Made by a program: the position numbers and the translations under genes. DNA of 64,000 nt from Helicobacter macacae MIT 99-5501 (GTDB taxonomy: Bacteria > Campylobacterota > Campylobacteria > Campylobacterales > Helicobacteraceae). Shown here piece by piece: positions 52,841 to 62,131 of this stretch. Position 1 is the first letter of the stretch, and the number at the start of each line of letters is the position of its first letter. Location: assembly GCF_000507845.1 (NCBI RefSeq), contig NZ_KI669454.1, positions 844,604 through 908,603 of the forward strand. The letters are read 5' to 3'. Below the pieces are notes generated by a model that saw only the letters and a program-made list of their open reading frames with translations, was not told the DNA's origin and searched no databases.

Positions 52841-54706
52841 CTACTCCACAGTTACAGATTTTGCAAGATTTCGTGGCATATCTACATCATTTCCTAGTCG
52901 AATTGCCACCTCAATAGATAGCAACTGAATTGCCACCATCATAGAGAAAAACTCCTCCATATAGCTATCCAAACGCGGGATTTGTATGCAGTCATCAGCA
53001 AGGGAAAAATCCTCTTGGCAAATCGCACAAATCGTAGCATCTCTTGCGCTTAGCTCCTCGACATTTGAGCAGATTTTGTCATAGAGTAGGTGTTTTGGCA
53101 TTAGCGCGATAGTGAAAAGATTGGCATCTACTAGCGCGATAGGTCCGTGCTTCATCTCGCCACTTGCATATCCCTCTGCGTGCAAGTAGCTGATTTCTTT
53201 TAGTTTTAGCGCACCCTCTAAGGCAAGTGGATAAAAAATATCCCTCCCGATAAAGAAAAATCCGTGTCCGTGCAAATATCGCTTCGATAATCGCTTGATT
53301 TTTTCGTGCAAAGAGGGAGTTACTTTGGTGGCTTGCACGGCTTTTAGCATTGTATTTGCTTCTTTTTTTGCTTCGTTAGAATTTATCACACCCTTTTTTT
53401 TGCCTAGATATACGCTTAGTATCCATAGCACCATTACTTGTGTGGCAAATGCTTTTGTGCTTGCTACGCCTTTTTCTATGCCTGCGCGTGTTAGGATACT
53501 AGCTTTGCTTTCACGCACGATTGAGCTATTATCCACATTGCAGATAGATAGCGTCTCTAGTCCGTTGCTTTTGGCTAGCTTTAGGGCTTCAAGTGTGTCC
53601 GCTGTCTCGCCACTTTGGGAGATTACCACAAAAAGTTCATCTGCGCTCAAAATCGGCTCTGCGTAGCGAAACTCACTTGCAAGCACGACATTTGTGCGGA
53701 TTTTTGCTTTGCGCTCTAGGAGATATTTGCCTACAAGTGCGGCGTGGTAGCTAGTCCCACACGCACAGATTGTGATTTGAGAAAATCTTAGCGTGGATTT
53801 TGTGCTGCTATCTTTGCTTTGCAAGCCAAGTGATTGCAGCTCTTCTAAGCAGACATATCCATCTACTTCGCCTCCTACGCGCCCCATCATCGTTTCTAGC
53901 AGGACTTTTTCTTGCTCATAGATTTCTTTTTCCATAAAGTAGCGAAATCCCTCTTTTTGCGCGTAAGATTTACTTATACTTAGTGGTTTTTTGGGACTAA
54001 GCGAGTCAAAATCTAGCGAGCTACCATAGCAATCATCATCTATATACACCACTTCATCGACAAGTCCTATAAGCGGTGCGTCCGAAGAAGCGAAGTATAT
54101 CTCGCCATTTTTTTTATCTTGTGCGATGATGAGTGGAGCACCATTTTTGGCATAAAAGATTTCATTTGGAGCGACTTTTGTGATTAGCAAAATCGCATAC
54201 GCGCCCTTTAGCCTGCTAGCTGTTTTTGCAAAAGCCTCTTTTGGATTTTTGCTAGATTTTAGGTTTTCCTCAAATAGATGAACAATGACTTCAGTATCTG
54301 TCTGGCTTAAAAAGCTATGATTTTGTGATTCTAGCTCTTGTTTGATTTCTTTGTAGTTTTCGATTATGCCATTATGCACCACATAGCTAAACTCACCCGT
54401 GTGGGGGTGGGCATTGATTTCAGTGGGCTTGCCGTGTGTCGCCCATCTAGTATGTGCGATACCTAGTCCAAAGCCTTTGGAGCTAAAATCTTTTGTTTTA
54501 GATTCTAGGTTTGCTAGCTTGCCTACGGCTTTAAATGCGTGTAGGTTTAGGCTTTTGCTATGTTGTGTGTTTTTTGGTGTTTGTTGGTTGTTTTCTAGCA
54601 CGGCAAATCCCGCAGAATCATACCCGCGATATTCTAGCTCTTTTAGTCCATTTAGCAGAATCTGCCTTTTTTCTCCGCTTCCTACATAGCCTATTATTCC
54701 GCACAT
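52841..54706 (-). CDS. glmS: Glutamine-fructose-6-phosphate aminotransferase (isomerizing)
   Basis: Makes glucosamine 6-phosphate for cell-wall and LPS precursors. Starts MCGIIGYVG with Cys2 as nucleophile, followed by LEYRGYDSAGFA and GIAHTRWATHG of the amidotransferase domain, then two SIS domains (CGTSYHAALVGKYLLE, SQSGETADTLEALKLAKS, GHGFFFIGRDIFYPLALEGALKLKE) and the C-terminal MPRNLAKSVTVE. It has 621 residues, about 15 more than usual because of a short Asn/Gln/Thr insert near 45-60. AAAGGAC precedes the ATG. No glmS ribozyme is visible, as expected outside Firmicutes. Probably monocistronic. Confidence 0.96.
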   Translation of the reverse strand: MCGIIGYVGSGEKRQILLNGLKELEYRGYDSAGFAVLENNQQTPKNTQHSKSLNLHAFKAVGKLANLESKTKDFSSKGFGLGIAHTRWATHGKPTEINAHPHTGEFSYVVHNGIIENYKEIKQELESQNHSFLSQTDTEVIVHLFEENLKSSKNPKEAFAKTASRLKGAYAILLITKVAPNEIFYAKNGAPLIIAQDKKNGEIYFASSDAPLIGLVDEVVYIDDDCYGSSLDFDSLSPKKPLSISKSYAQKEGFRYFMEKEIYEQEKVLLETMMGRVGGEVDGYVCLEELQSLGLQSKDSSTKSTLRFSQITICACGTSYHAALVGKYLLERKAKIRTNVVLASEFRYAEPILSADELFVVISQSGETADTLEALKLAKSNGLETLSICNVDNSSIVRESKASILTRAGIEKGVASTKAFATQVMVLWILSVYLGKKKGVINSNEAKKEANTMLKAVQATKVTPSLHEKIKRLSKRYLHGHGFFFIGRDIFYPLALEGALKLKEISYLHAEGYASGEMKHGPIALVDANLFTIALMPKHLLYDKICSNVEELSARDATICAICQEDFSLADDCIQIPRLDSYMEEFFSMMVAIQLLSIEVAIRLGNDVDMPRNLAKSVTVE

Positions 54707-54868
54707 TTTGGTGTCCTTTGCTTGCGTTTTTAAGTGTTTGGTTTCTATGCTTTTAGTGTAATTTCTAAGCTACACGCTTTTTATGCCTTAAATTTTACAC
54801 TATTTTTGCCAAAATAAGCACACTCCGCCATAGTGTCTTTGCTTTATAAAAAGAGTAAAAAGGCTAGG

Positions 54869-56593
54869 TTATTTGCAATGCACAGAATCTATGTATTTGC
54901 CATCAAAGCAGGCTTGGCAGTATGTGGTTTTGCCTTTTGTATCATTTGTTATGTTGTTATTTGCTTCCTTTTTGCTGCTATCGCTTACATTATTTTCATC
55001 ATCATTGATACTTTTTGCTAAGCCCTCCAGTGATAAAAACCCCAAATAATCCGCACCGATAAAATCCCTCACTTCCTCTATGGAGTGATTTGCACAGATA
55101 AGCTGGTCTTTTTGTGGTGTATCTACACCATAGTAGCAGGGGCTTATGGTGGGTGGAGAGGAGATTAGTAGGTAGATTTTGCGTGCGCCACTTTGTCGCA
55201 AAATCTGCACGATTTGCTTGCTAGTCGTCCCTCGCACGATAGAATCATCAATTACAATAATATCTTTGCCTTTGATTAGGCTTGCATTTGGGTTTAGCTT
55301 TAGCTTGACTTTTAGCTCTCGCGCACTTTGTGTAGGCTCAATAAAAGTGCGTCCTACATAGTGATTGCGGATAATCCCTAACTCAAAGTCTATGCCACTT
55401 TGCTTAGCATAGCCAAGTGCTGCTGCCACGCCAGAATCAGGCACGGGGATAACCATATCCGCACTTAAAATATGCTCTTTTGCTAGCTCTATGCCAAGCC
55501 GTTTGCGCACGGCATAAACATTTCGTCCAAACACATTGCTATCAGGGCGGGCGAAATATATGTATTCAAAAACGCAGGGCGCACTTTTTGGCGTGGCAAA
55601 TTGGTAGGATTTGTAAGTGGGGGTTAGGCTAGAATCTACACCACAATTCATAGCAAAATCTAAATCCTCGTTAGATTTTGCGCTAGATTTTGTGTCAGGT
55701 TTTTTGCTAGATTCCGCGCTTCCTTGACTTCCTCGCTCAAAGACTAGCATTTCTCCTGCTTCTATGTCGCGGATAAATTCTGCCCCCACTAAGTCAAACG
55801 CACTGCTTTCGCTTGCGACAATGTAGCTTAGAGTTCCATCAGTGTTTTTGATACTGCCTAGACTTAGCGGGCGTAAGCCATAAGGGTCGCGTATGGCAAA
55901 CATTTTGGTGCGAGAGAGAATCACAAGCGCATACGCGCCATCGATTTGGCGTATTGATTCTATGATTCGCTCATAAAGAGTGGATTTGCTAGATTTGGCG
56001 ATGAGGTGGATAAGCACTTCGGTGTCAAGATGACTTTGAAATATTGCACCCTCTTTGGTTAGATTTTCGCGTATGGAGTGGGCGTTTGTGAGGTTGCCAT
56101 TGTGCGCTATGGCGATAGCACCTAGCGAGTAGCGAGCATAGATAGGCTGACACTCATTTATGCTGTCTTCCCCTGCGGTGGAGTAGCGATTATGCCCGAT
56201 AGCATTGCAGCCTTTGAGTGTGGAGAGAATCTGTGGTGTAAAAACGCGCGTAACAAGTCCGTTTTGTTTATGTAGGGAGATTTTTGAGTTATCACTTACG
56301 GCTATGCCACTTGCTTCTTGTCCTCTATGCTGCAGGGCAAAAAGACTATAATACGCCAAAATCGGTGCATTTGGTGCACCAAAAACTCCCACTACTGCGC
56401 ATTTTTCTTGGAATTTTGAGGATTCTTGTGTGGCTAAAAGATTTTGTGGTTTTTGGAGGTTTTGCGCTTTTGTAGAGTTTGAAAAATCTTTTATTTTTTG
56501 TGTTTTTTGGTTGATTTTGCTTAAATGGCTTGTTTGGTTAGATTTTTTGGTAGTTGTTGAGTGTAGCGTTTTTTGAGATATTTTGCTTGGCAT
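54869..56593 (-). CDS. purF: Amidophosphoribosyltransferase PurF with long N-terminal extension
   Basis: Catalyses the first step of purine synthesis, PRPP plus glutamine to phosphoribosylamine. The Ntn amidotransferase domain begins at C65 (CAVVGVFGAPNAP), followed by LFALQHRGQEASGIA and AIAHNGNLTNA; the PRPP-binding loop is IIVIDDSIVRGTTSKQI. The nucleophile Cys is normally at position 1 after a propeptide of about ten residues; here 64 Lys/Ser/Thr/Gln-rich residues precede it. AAGGAA 5 bp before the first ATG supports that start, so the extension is probably made and removed. A Ser-rich insert occurs around residues 285-310. It starts 2 bp after the arsS stop. Confidence 0.93.
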   Translation of the reverse strand: MPSKISQKTLHSTTTKKSNQTSHLSKINQKTQKIKDFSNSTKAQNLQKPQNLLATQESSKFQEKCAVVGVFGAPNAPILAYYSLFALQHRGQEASGIAVSDNSKISLHKQNGLVTRVFTPQILSTLKGCNAIGHNRYSTAGEDSINECQPIYARYSLGAIAIAHNGNLTNAHSIRENLTKEGAIFQSHLDTEVLIHLIAKSSKSTLYERIIESIRQIDGAYALVILSRTKMFAIRDPYGLRPLSLGSIKNTDGTLSYIVASESSAFDLVGAEFIRDIEAGEMLVFERGSQGSAESSKKPDTKSSAKSNEDLDFAMNCGVDSSLTPTYKSYQFATPKSAPCVFEYIYFARPDSNVFGRNVYAVRKRLGIELAKEHILSADMVIPVPDSGVAAALGYAKQSGIDFELGIIRNHYVGRTFIEPTQSARELKVKLKLNPNASLIKGKDIIVIDDSIVRGTTSKQIVQILRQSGARKIYLLISSPPTISPCYYGVDTPQKDQLICANHSIEEVRDFIGADYLGFLSLEGLAKSINDDENNVSDSSKKEANNNITNDTKGKTTYCQACFDGKYIDSVHCK

Positions 56594-56595
56594 TA

Positions 56596-58026
56596 CTATT
56601 CCTTAATGGAGTTTTTTTGCATAGAGTTTTCTTTTTGGGCAGATTTTTGTGTTTTTGGTTTTTGGGATTTTTTGGTGGCGTCTTTAGCCATATCAGCTAT
56701 ATCTGTGTCGCCGTTTTGATTTGCCGTGCTAGATTCTGCGGAATTTGTGTGGTTTGCGTGATTTGTAGGTAGATTGCAAAAGCTCTCCACAATGCAGTTG
56801 TGAATGACAAAATAGTTTGTCTTTGTGCCCTCGCTATCCTCATCGTGGCGATATGAGATAGTGAAGTTTTGGGCATCAAGTGTGTTTTTGATGATATACA
56901 TTCCTAGCCCAAATCCTTGTGAGTTCGGCTTGGCAGAATCTTTAAAATATGGCTTGAAGTATTCTTCAAACTCCATTTTTAGGGCATTGCCGTGATTTGA
57001 TATGATGATGTCGCGTCCGTTGGATTGTATATCTACTTTTCCATCAAAGCTGTATTTGATTCCGTTGTCGATGAGGTTTTTGACACTTAGGCAAAAAAGC
57101 TCAAAATCTGCTTTGATGATTTCATTTGGTGCGTGATTTTGGATGGGGTTGTTTTCGCTTGTGTCGATTAGTAGCATTTTTTGGATATTTTCTATCAAAT
57201 CATAGAGAAAAAACTCGGTTTTTTTGAGATTGTAGTTTTTTGAGGATAGTTGCTCAATTTTGGCAAACTCATCAATAAGCGCATTTAGTCGCTCAAATAC
57301 CGAAGTTAAGCGGAGTTTTTGAGTTTTGTTGCGCACCATTTCAGCAGTGATTCTGCCCTTTGTGATTGGTGTTTTTAGCTCGTGCATTATCGAGCGCAAA
57401 AACAGGGTGCGCGAGCTATTTAGCGCACTAATGCGTTTGATTGCTTTGTCAAACTCGCTCGCAAGCTCACCTATCTCATCTTTTTGTGGGATTTCGCACT
57501 CCACGCTAGTGTCGCCTTTGGCAAAGCGGCGAATCTGCCTGCGTAGATAAATCATCGGTAGCAGGCTTTTTATCACAAGCACAAAAAGAAAAATCAGCAC
57601 CATTGAACCAAAAAGAATGATAAGGTAATAATTTACATAAAAATTACGCAAAGAATCTTTGTAGAGAAAAACTTCATTTTCGCTTGTGAGTAGGATATAC
57701 ATATCGTTGTTTAGCTCAATAGATTTTAGGTAGATTCCTTGTGTGTCATAGAGGATTTTGGTAGTGTCTAGGAGATTTTTTTTGAGGTTGTTGTCATTTA
57801 CTTGGATAAAGCCCATTTCTTTTAAGTAGATTTGTATAGCATCTAAATTGGTTTCTTTGGAGATTATGTGATTAAAAATAATGCTTACGCGCTCATATCG
57901 CTGCCGCTCATTGTCAATAGCATATCGCTCGGCTTGAAATCGCAGGAAATAAAACGAGAATGCAAAAAAGCTCCCTAGCGCAAACAAAAACAAAATCGTA
58001 ATTTTAAAAAATATCGAATGCTTCAT
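56596..58026 (-). CDS. arsS: ArsS-like sensor histidine kinase
   Basis: Probable acid-sensing kinase of the ArsRS pair. TM1 is at the N terminus (FFKITILFLFALGSFFAFSF), then a periplasmic sensor of about 105 residues and TM2, a HAMP domain, an H-box LRSIMHELKTPITKGRI with the phospho-accepting His, N-box LIDNGIKYSF and G-box GFGLGMYIIKNTL. The last 60 residues are a Lys/Ser/Thr/Asn-rich tail without similarity to known domains. The chosen start (GGAG 9 bp upstream) gives MKHSIFF; the frame is open 14 codons further. The regulator gene lies 205 bp upstream and purF 2 bp downstream. Confidence 0.85.
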   Translation of the reverse strand: MKHSIFFKITILFLFALGSFFAFSFYFLRFQAERYAIDNERQRYERVSIIFNHIISKETNLDAIQIYLKEMGFIQVNDNNLKKNLLDTTKILYDTQGIYLKSIELNNDMYILLTSENEVFLYKDSLRNFYVNYYLIILFGSMVLIFLFVLVIKSLLPMIYLRRQIRRFAKGDTSVECEIPQKDEIGELASEFDKAIKRISALNSSRTLFLRSIMHELKTPITKGRITAEMVRNKTQKLRLTSVFERLNALIDEFAKIEQLSSKNYNLKKTEFFLYDLIENIQKMLLIDTSENNPIQNHAPNEIIKADFELFCLSVKNLIDNGIKYSFDGKVDIQSNGRDIIISNHGNALKMEFEEYFKPYFKDSAKPNSQGFGLGMYIIKNTLDAQNFTISYRHDEDSEGTKTNYFVIHNCIVESFCNLPTNHANHTNSAESSTANQNGDTDIADMAKDATKKSQKPKTQKSAQKENSMQKNSIKE

Positions 58027-58231
58027 CACGCTATGCTCCGCATTTGTGAGAATTTCGCGCTGTGCCACACTATGATTTTGAGTATTTTGACTATGCTTTC
58101 GCAGTGCTTCTCATAGCAAATCTCAAAGCAAGATAAGCACAAAAAGCGACAAAGACTAAAGCACAATCCAAAACAAAATCTAAAGATTTTATGCACTTGG
58201 AGCATTTGCATTTGCTTATAAGTAAGATAGG

Positions 58232-58957
58232 CTAAAACTCTAGCTTGTAGCCTACGCCACGCACAGAAATAATATGTCTTGGCTTTTTGGGGTCATCTTC
58301 GATTTTGGCACGAAGTCGCCCTATGATGACATCAATGCTTTTATTGGAGCTTTCTGGGTTTATCGACTCAGACTCAATAGCAATCGCCTCACGCGAAAAG
58401 ACATTGCCTTTTTTGCTAATTAACAGCGTCAAAATCTCATATTCTGCACGAGTTAGCTCTAGCTTTTTGTCGTGGTAGTAGATTTCACGGCTATTTTTTT
58501 CTATGCGGAATATCGGATTTGGTTCTTTTGCGCCCTCTTGGTTTGCATTTGTTTTGTATCTGCGTAGGAGAGATTGGATTCTAGCTAGCAGTTCTTTTGG
58601 GTCATAAGGCTTTGGCAGGTAGTCATCTGCGCCGTTTTCTAGGGCTTTGACTTTGTCATCGACATCGCTTCTTGCCGAAGAGATGATGATTGGCATATTT
58701 TTTTGCTTCGCCACACGCTTGCAGACTTCAAGTCCGTCAAGATTTGGCAGTGTCAAGTCAAGCAAAAGCAAGTCAAATTGCTTAGCATTTATCGCACTCA
58801 TTCCCGTGTATGGCTCATCATAGCTTGTTACTTTGATATTGTGTGATTTTAGGTATTCGCTTAGGATTTCAGCAAGCTCTACATCATCTTCTATCATAAG
58901 CACTTCAAGCGTCCTATCTGGGTAGGTAAGGATTTCCGTGTTTTCTTCAGTATTCAT
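58232..58957 (-). CDS. arsR: ArsR-like OmpR-family response regulator
   Basis: 241 residues. The receiver domain has [14 protein letters not shown], phospho-accepting Asp in [13 protein letters not shown], and [12 protein letters not shown] with the conserved Lys. The DNA-binding winged helix follows ([60 protein letters not shown]). In H. pylori the homologous ArsR controls urease and other acid-response genes and is essential in its unphosphorylated form. AAAGG upstream of the ATG at 58957 supports this start rather than the upstream TTG. Confidence 0.9.
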   Translation of the reverse strand: MNTEENTEILTYPDRTLEVLMIEDDVELAEILSEYLKSHNIKVTSYDEPYTGMSAINAKQFDLLLLDLTLPNLDGLEVCKRVAKQKNMPIIISSARSDVDDKVKALENGADDYLPKPYDPKELLARIQSLLRRYKTNANQEGAKEPNPIFRIEKNSREIYYHDKKLELTRAEYEILTLLISKKGNVFSREAIAIESESINPESSNKSIDVIIGRLRAKIEDDPKKPRHIISVRGVGYKLEF

Positions 58958-59145
58958 TTTAACTACCTTTGGAGTAATTTTTTGCAAATCGTAGCAAAAT
59001 CTAGCTTAAATAATAGCTAGCTTTGCGATGAAAAAACAAAAAATAATGGCAAAATGCGCAAAATCAACAAAAAAGCGGAAATATGACAGAAAAACAAAGA
59101 GAATAAAAAGTTCTAATAAAGAATAAAAAAGAAAGTTTTAAAAAG

Positions 59146-59199
59146 TTTTCCCTCACTCATAAAAACATTTGTAGAAAAAGCTACAAAAGTGAGGGAAAA
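59146..59199. other. Nested perfect inverted repeats (stable hairpin candidate)
   Basis: TTTTCCCTCACT (59146-59157) pairs exactly with AGTGAGGGAAAA (59188-59199); within it TTTGTAG (59168-59174) pairs exactly with CTACAAA (59181-59187). Only a 10-base bulge on one side interrupts the 19-bp helix. On the minus strand it is followed by CTTTTTAAAAC, so it may act as a leftward terminator; on the plus strand it sits 7 bp before an AAGGAG-ATG. Confidence 0.55.
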
Positions 59200-59215
59200 T
59201 CTTTCAAGGAGTTTT

Positions 59216-59431
59216 ATGAAAAAAATCATTTCAAAGCGCGTTCTTAAAGAGTATCTTTGGAAACCAAAATATTTTGCAAAAAATCAAAATGTCTTGGAAA
59301 ATCTCTTTGGAGAGCTAAGAAAAGGCACTTGCTGGAGGGGGAGCAAGTGCCGAAGTAACGGCTGGCGTGGAGGGGGGTTAAGCCAACCGCTACTGCCTAT
59401 AAAGGCAAGGGGAATTTTATCTAAAAATTAG
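59216..59431 (+). CDS. Possible small basic protein overlapping the sRNA candidate
   Basis: 71-residue frame starting MKKIISKRVLKEYL with AAGGAG 4 bp upstream. The first 36 residues look plausible (Lys-rich, amphipathic), but the rest is read from the GC-rich hairpins and looks random (Gly/Arg-rich). It could be a real small protein, a decayed gene or chance. No similarity recognised. Confidence 0.2.
   Translation: MKKIISKRVLKEYLWKPKYFAKNQNVLENLFGELRKGTCWRGSKCRSNGWRGGGLSQPLLPIKARGILSKN
59314..59408 (-). ncRNA. Candidate sRNA with two C/U-rich hairpin loops (RepG-like)
   Basis: On the minus strand: a small TGCCT/AGGCA hairpin; then a 12-bp stem with two mismatches (59393-59382 with 59366-59355) closing a loop containing CCCCCCTCC; then a perfect 10-bp stem (59351-59342 with 59333-59324) closing the loop CCCCCTCC and followed by TTTTCTT. 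The last hairpin plus T-run has the form of an intrinsic terminator. ATAAAAT at 59420-59414 could be the -10. The total is about 90 nt. H. pylori RepG is a similar-sized sRNA whose C/U-rich terminator loop binds G-rich mRNA leaders. Homology is not claimed; the resemblance is structural. Confidence 0.55.
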
Positions 59432-59460
59432 TAAATATTTCTTAATAAAATATAAAAAAG

Positions 59461-59997
59461 CTATTTTTTATTGTCTTTTAGAAAATCATCAAGCAAGCAC
59501 AGCTCGTATTGCAAAAAATTTACAACCAAGTCTAGCTTCTCTTTAGAATCACGCATTTGAGGCATCTTTAGCCCCTCAAATAGCACAAGCAGTTTTTCGC
59601 GTAGCATTTCTAAAAATTCAATATTTGATGGGCTAAACACTGCTTCTTGCGCGGGGATAACCTTGCCTGAAGTTGTCTTGCTTGATTGTATGGTTAGCCT
59701 TAGAGAATCTTTATTCAGAGAATTTTGGCTAAGCAGGCTTTTGGTAGCATTTGCCGTGTTTGCTGTGTTATCTATCGCTTCAAACGCGCTAGATTCGCTA
59801 TTTAGATTGTCTTTGAGTGCGTTTAGATTCTCATTTAGACGAGCGTTTAGGCTGATTTCATTCTCATTTGTTTGAGTGACTTGCATAGAATCCTTTTTTT
59901 GTAGATTCTCGCTAGCGTTTTGCCCTCCGCCAATTTGTGCTTCTTTTTCTACATTATCTAAGGCTTGCAAGACTAAATCTTTTAGTTCTGATTCCAT
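59461..59997 (-). CDS. Conserved Campylobacterota protein, CiaD-like C-terminal helices
   Basis: 178 residues. The N-terminal two thirds are Asn/Ser/Glu-rich and probably disordered. The C-terminal 55 residues (EFLEMLREKLLVLFEGLKMP ... LVVNFLQYELCLLDDFL) form two amphipathic helices and resemble, from memory, the C terminus of Campylobacter CiaD (Cj0788), a secreted effector; this needs a profile search. Function here is unknown. AGGGAG places the start at 59997; the frame extends upstream into the TPR gene without a better site. It follows the TPR gene by 14 bp, so the two form an operon. Confidence 0.6.
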   Translation of the reverse strand: MESELKDLVLQALDNVEKEAQIGGGQNASENLQKKDSMQVTQTNENEISLNARLNENLNALKDNLNSESSAFEAIDNTANTANATKSLLSQNSLNKDSLRLTIQSSKTTSGKVIPAQEAVFSPSNIEFLEMLREKLLVLFEGLKMPQMRDSKEKLDLVVNFLQYELCLLDDFLKDNKK

Positions 59998-60011
59998 TTT
60001 TAGCTCCCTTT

Positions 60012-60263
60012 TTAGCTCCATTGTAATAGCCATTTCTCAAGTTTTTGATAATCGCTTGCCGTCCTTGCATTGACAAATAACTCAAGTTTGTCGCGATTTA
60101 TCCCACTAAAGTTGTGTTTTTGTGTTTTTAGTCGCACTAGTGCGGCACTTGCTTCCATATTTTTGGGGTCTTTTGCCAAAACCTCCTCATATATCATCAT
60201 CGCTTCTTCTTTATAGCCCTGTATCTCATAGATACTTGCTAGAGTGTTTGTTTTAAACGCCAT
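60012..60263 (-). CDS. Short TPR-repeat protein
   Basis: 83 residues with one clear tetratricopeptide unit (LASIYEIQGYKEEAMMIYEEVLAKDPKNMEA, about 8-38) and the start of a second helix pair. The C-terminal half is helical and basic. It is probably a small protein-protein interaction module acting with the product of the next gene, 14 bp downstream. AAGGAG precedes the ATG. No defined function. Confidence 0.7.
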   Translation of the reverse strand: MAFKTNTLASIYEIQGYKEEAMMIYEEVLAKDPKNMEASAALVRLKTQKHNFSGINRDKLELFVNARTASDYQKLEKWLLQWS

Positions 60264-60343
60264 TAAAACTCCTTAAATCCATTTGCGCTAGATTTTGCAA
60301 ACTTACATAAGATATTTGCTTGAAGCCCTACATTTAATAAAAT

Positions 60344-61420
60344 CTAGCAAATCATTTCAGCGATTTTATCGCCCATCTCCTGTGTGCTACACACTTTTTT
60401 TGCGCCAAATTGTGCTATGTCTTTGGTGCGGTAGCCCTCTTTTAGCACTTTTTGTATCGCTTCTTTAATCGCTTTGGCTGGCTTATCTAGCCCTAGTGAA
60501 ATCTCTAACATCATCGCCGCACTCAAAATCGTAGCGATAGGATTTGCGATATTTTGCCCCGCTATATCTGGTGCAGAGCCGTGTATAGGCTCATATAGCC
60601 CGATAGATTCTCCTATGCTAGCACTTGGTAGAAGTCCTATTGAGCCTGTGATTTGGCTAGCTTCATCGCTCAAAATATCGCCAAAAAGATTGCTTGTGAG
60701 GATAACATCAAACTGCTTTGGTTCTCGCACGAGCTGCATACTTGCGTTATCGACATATTGGTGGGTTAGCTCTACACTCGGGTAGGATTTTGCCACTTCA
60801 TTTACCACTTCGCGCCACAGCTCACTTACCTCTAGCACATTTGCTTTATCCACCGAGCAGAGTTTTTTGCTTCTAGTGTCTGCTAGCTTAAACGCCCTAT
60901 GCGCTATGCGCTCTATCTCACTGCGAGTATAAACCATAGTATTATAGGCTTTGTTGGCTTCTTTTGCGCACGGCTCGCCAAAGTAGATTCCGCTTATCAG
61001 CTCTCGCACGATTAGCAAATCCACCCCCTCTATGATTTCGCGCTTTAGCGGGGAGCTATCTACTAGCTCGCTAAACACCATTGCAGGGCGCAGATTTGCA
61101 AACACGCTTAGTGCTTTTCGCAATGTTAAAAGTCCTGCTTCTGGGCGTTTGGGCTTGGGTAGGGATTCCCATTTTGAGCCACCCACCGCACCGAAAAGCA
61201 CCGCACTAGAATCCAAACAGCCCTTGATAGTCGCCTCTGGCAGTGGCTCTCCACACTCATCATAAGCCACACCACCCATTAGATATTCGCTAAATTCTAG
61301 CTTGAAGTCATATTTGCTTTGAGCTACTTCTAGGACTTTGATTGCTTGGGTAATGATTTCATCACCTATGCCATCACCTCGTATGACGGCGATTTTATGC
61401 GTTTTGGGTTGTGTGCTCAT
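60344..61420 (-). CDS. leuB: 3-Isopropylmalate dehydrogenase
   Basis: Oxidative decarboxylation of 3-isopropylmalate with NAD+ in leucine biosynthesis. 358 residues with the family signatures [55 protein letters not shown] and the metal/substrate segment [26 protein letters not shown] precedes the ATG. It follows leuD by 33 bp. H. pylori lacks this pathway, so its presence marks another Helicobacter lineage. Confidence 0.95.
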   Translation of the reverse strand: MSTQPKTHKIAVIRGDGIGDEIITQAIKVLEVAQSKYDFKLEFSEYLMGGVAYDECGEPLPEATIKGCLDSSAVLFGAVGGSKWESLPKPKRPEAGLLTLRKALSVFANLRPAMVFSELVDSSPLKREIIEGVDLLIVRELISGIYFGEPCAKEANKAYNTMVYTRSEIERIAHRAFKLADTRSKKLCSVDKANVLEVSELWREVVNEVAKSYPSVELTHQYVDNASMQLVREPKQFDVILTSNLFGDILSDEASQITGSIGLLPSASIGESIGLYEPIHGSAPDIAGQNIANPIATILSAAMMLEISLGLDKPAKAIKEAIQKVLKEGYRTKDIAQFGAKKVCSTQEMGDKIAEMIC

Positions 61421-61453
61421 TTTTGGATTCCTTTGCTTTTTATTAGCGTTATT

Positions 61454-62020
61454 TTATTTGGCATTTTCTTGTAGCCATTTTTTGGCAAATGCCATAAGCC
61501 CACCACTTTGCAAAAGCGAGTGCATAAAATCTGGGATTTTTTGGTAGGCAAATGATTGATTTGTGCTTAGATTTTCTATTATGCCTTTTTCCAAATCTAT
61601 GCGGACTTTGTCGCCCTCGCTTATTTTATCCACTTCTTTTGATTCTAGGATTAAAAGCCCCATATTAAAGGCATTTCGATAAAAGATTCTAGCAAAGCTT
61701 GGTGCAATCACGCAAGCTATCCCTGCGGCTTTTAGTGCGATAGGTGCGTGCTCTCTGCTACTACCACAGCCAAAATTCTCTCCCGCCACGATAATATCCC
61801 CTTGTGAGATTTCGCTAAAAAAATCTGGGCGAGCATCTTCCATAATATGCTTAGCTAGGATATTTTCATCGCTAGTGTTTAAGTAGCGAGCAGCGATTAT
61901 GACATCAGTGTCGATATTATCGCCAAATTTCCACACATTGCCTTGAATTATGCCTTGTTCTTTTGCTTTTTGTGATTCTTGGGTTTTATCTTGGGAATGA
62001 TTTTGCGTGGTGCTAGACAT
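61454..62020 (-). CDS. leuD: 3-Isopropylmalate dehydratase small subunit
   Basis: 188 residues. The swivelling domain has [40 protein letters not shown] and [14 protein letters not shown], all diagnostic of LeuD-type small subunits; it must pair with LeuC for isomerisation of isopropylmalate. The first 24 residues are Gln/Lys/Ser-rich and additional. The leuC and leuA genes are not adjacent: upstream lies an unrelated outer-membrane gene. AAGGAA precedes the ATG. Confidence 0.93.
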   Translation of the reverse strand: MSSTTQNHSQDKTQESQKAKEQGIIQGNVWKFGDNIDTDVIIAARYLNTSDENILAKHIMEDARPDFFSEISQGDIIVAGENFGCGSSREHAPIALKAAGIACVIAPSFARIFYRNAFNMGLLILESKEVDKISEGDKVRIDLEKGIIENLSTNQSFAYQKIPDFMHSLLQSGGLMAFAKKWLQENAK

Positions 62021-62131
62021 TTACTTCCTTTTTTTGTTTGTTGTGGTTTGTTTTGGATTTGACTATGAGGGTTTGTGATTTTGGCAAAACCTTTGAAATT
62101 ATATCACTTTGTGGCAGATATTGGCTAGATT

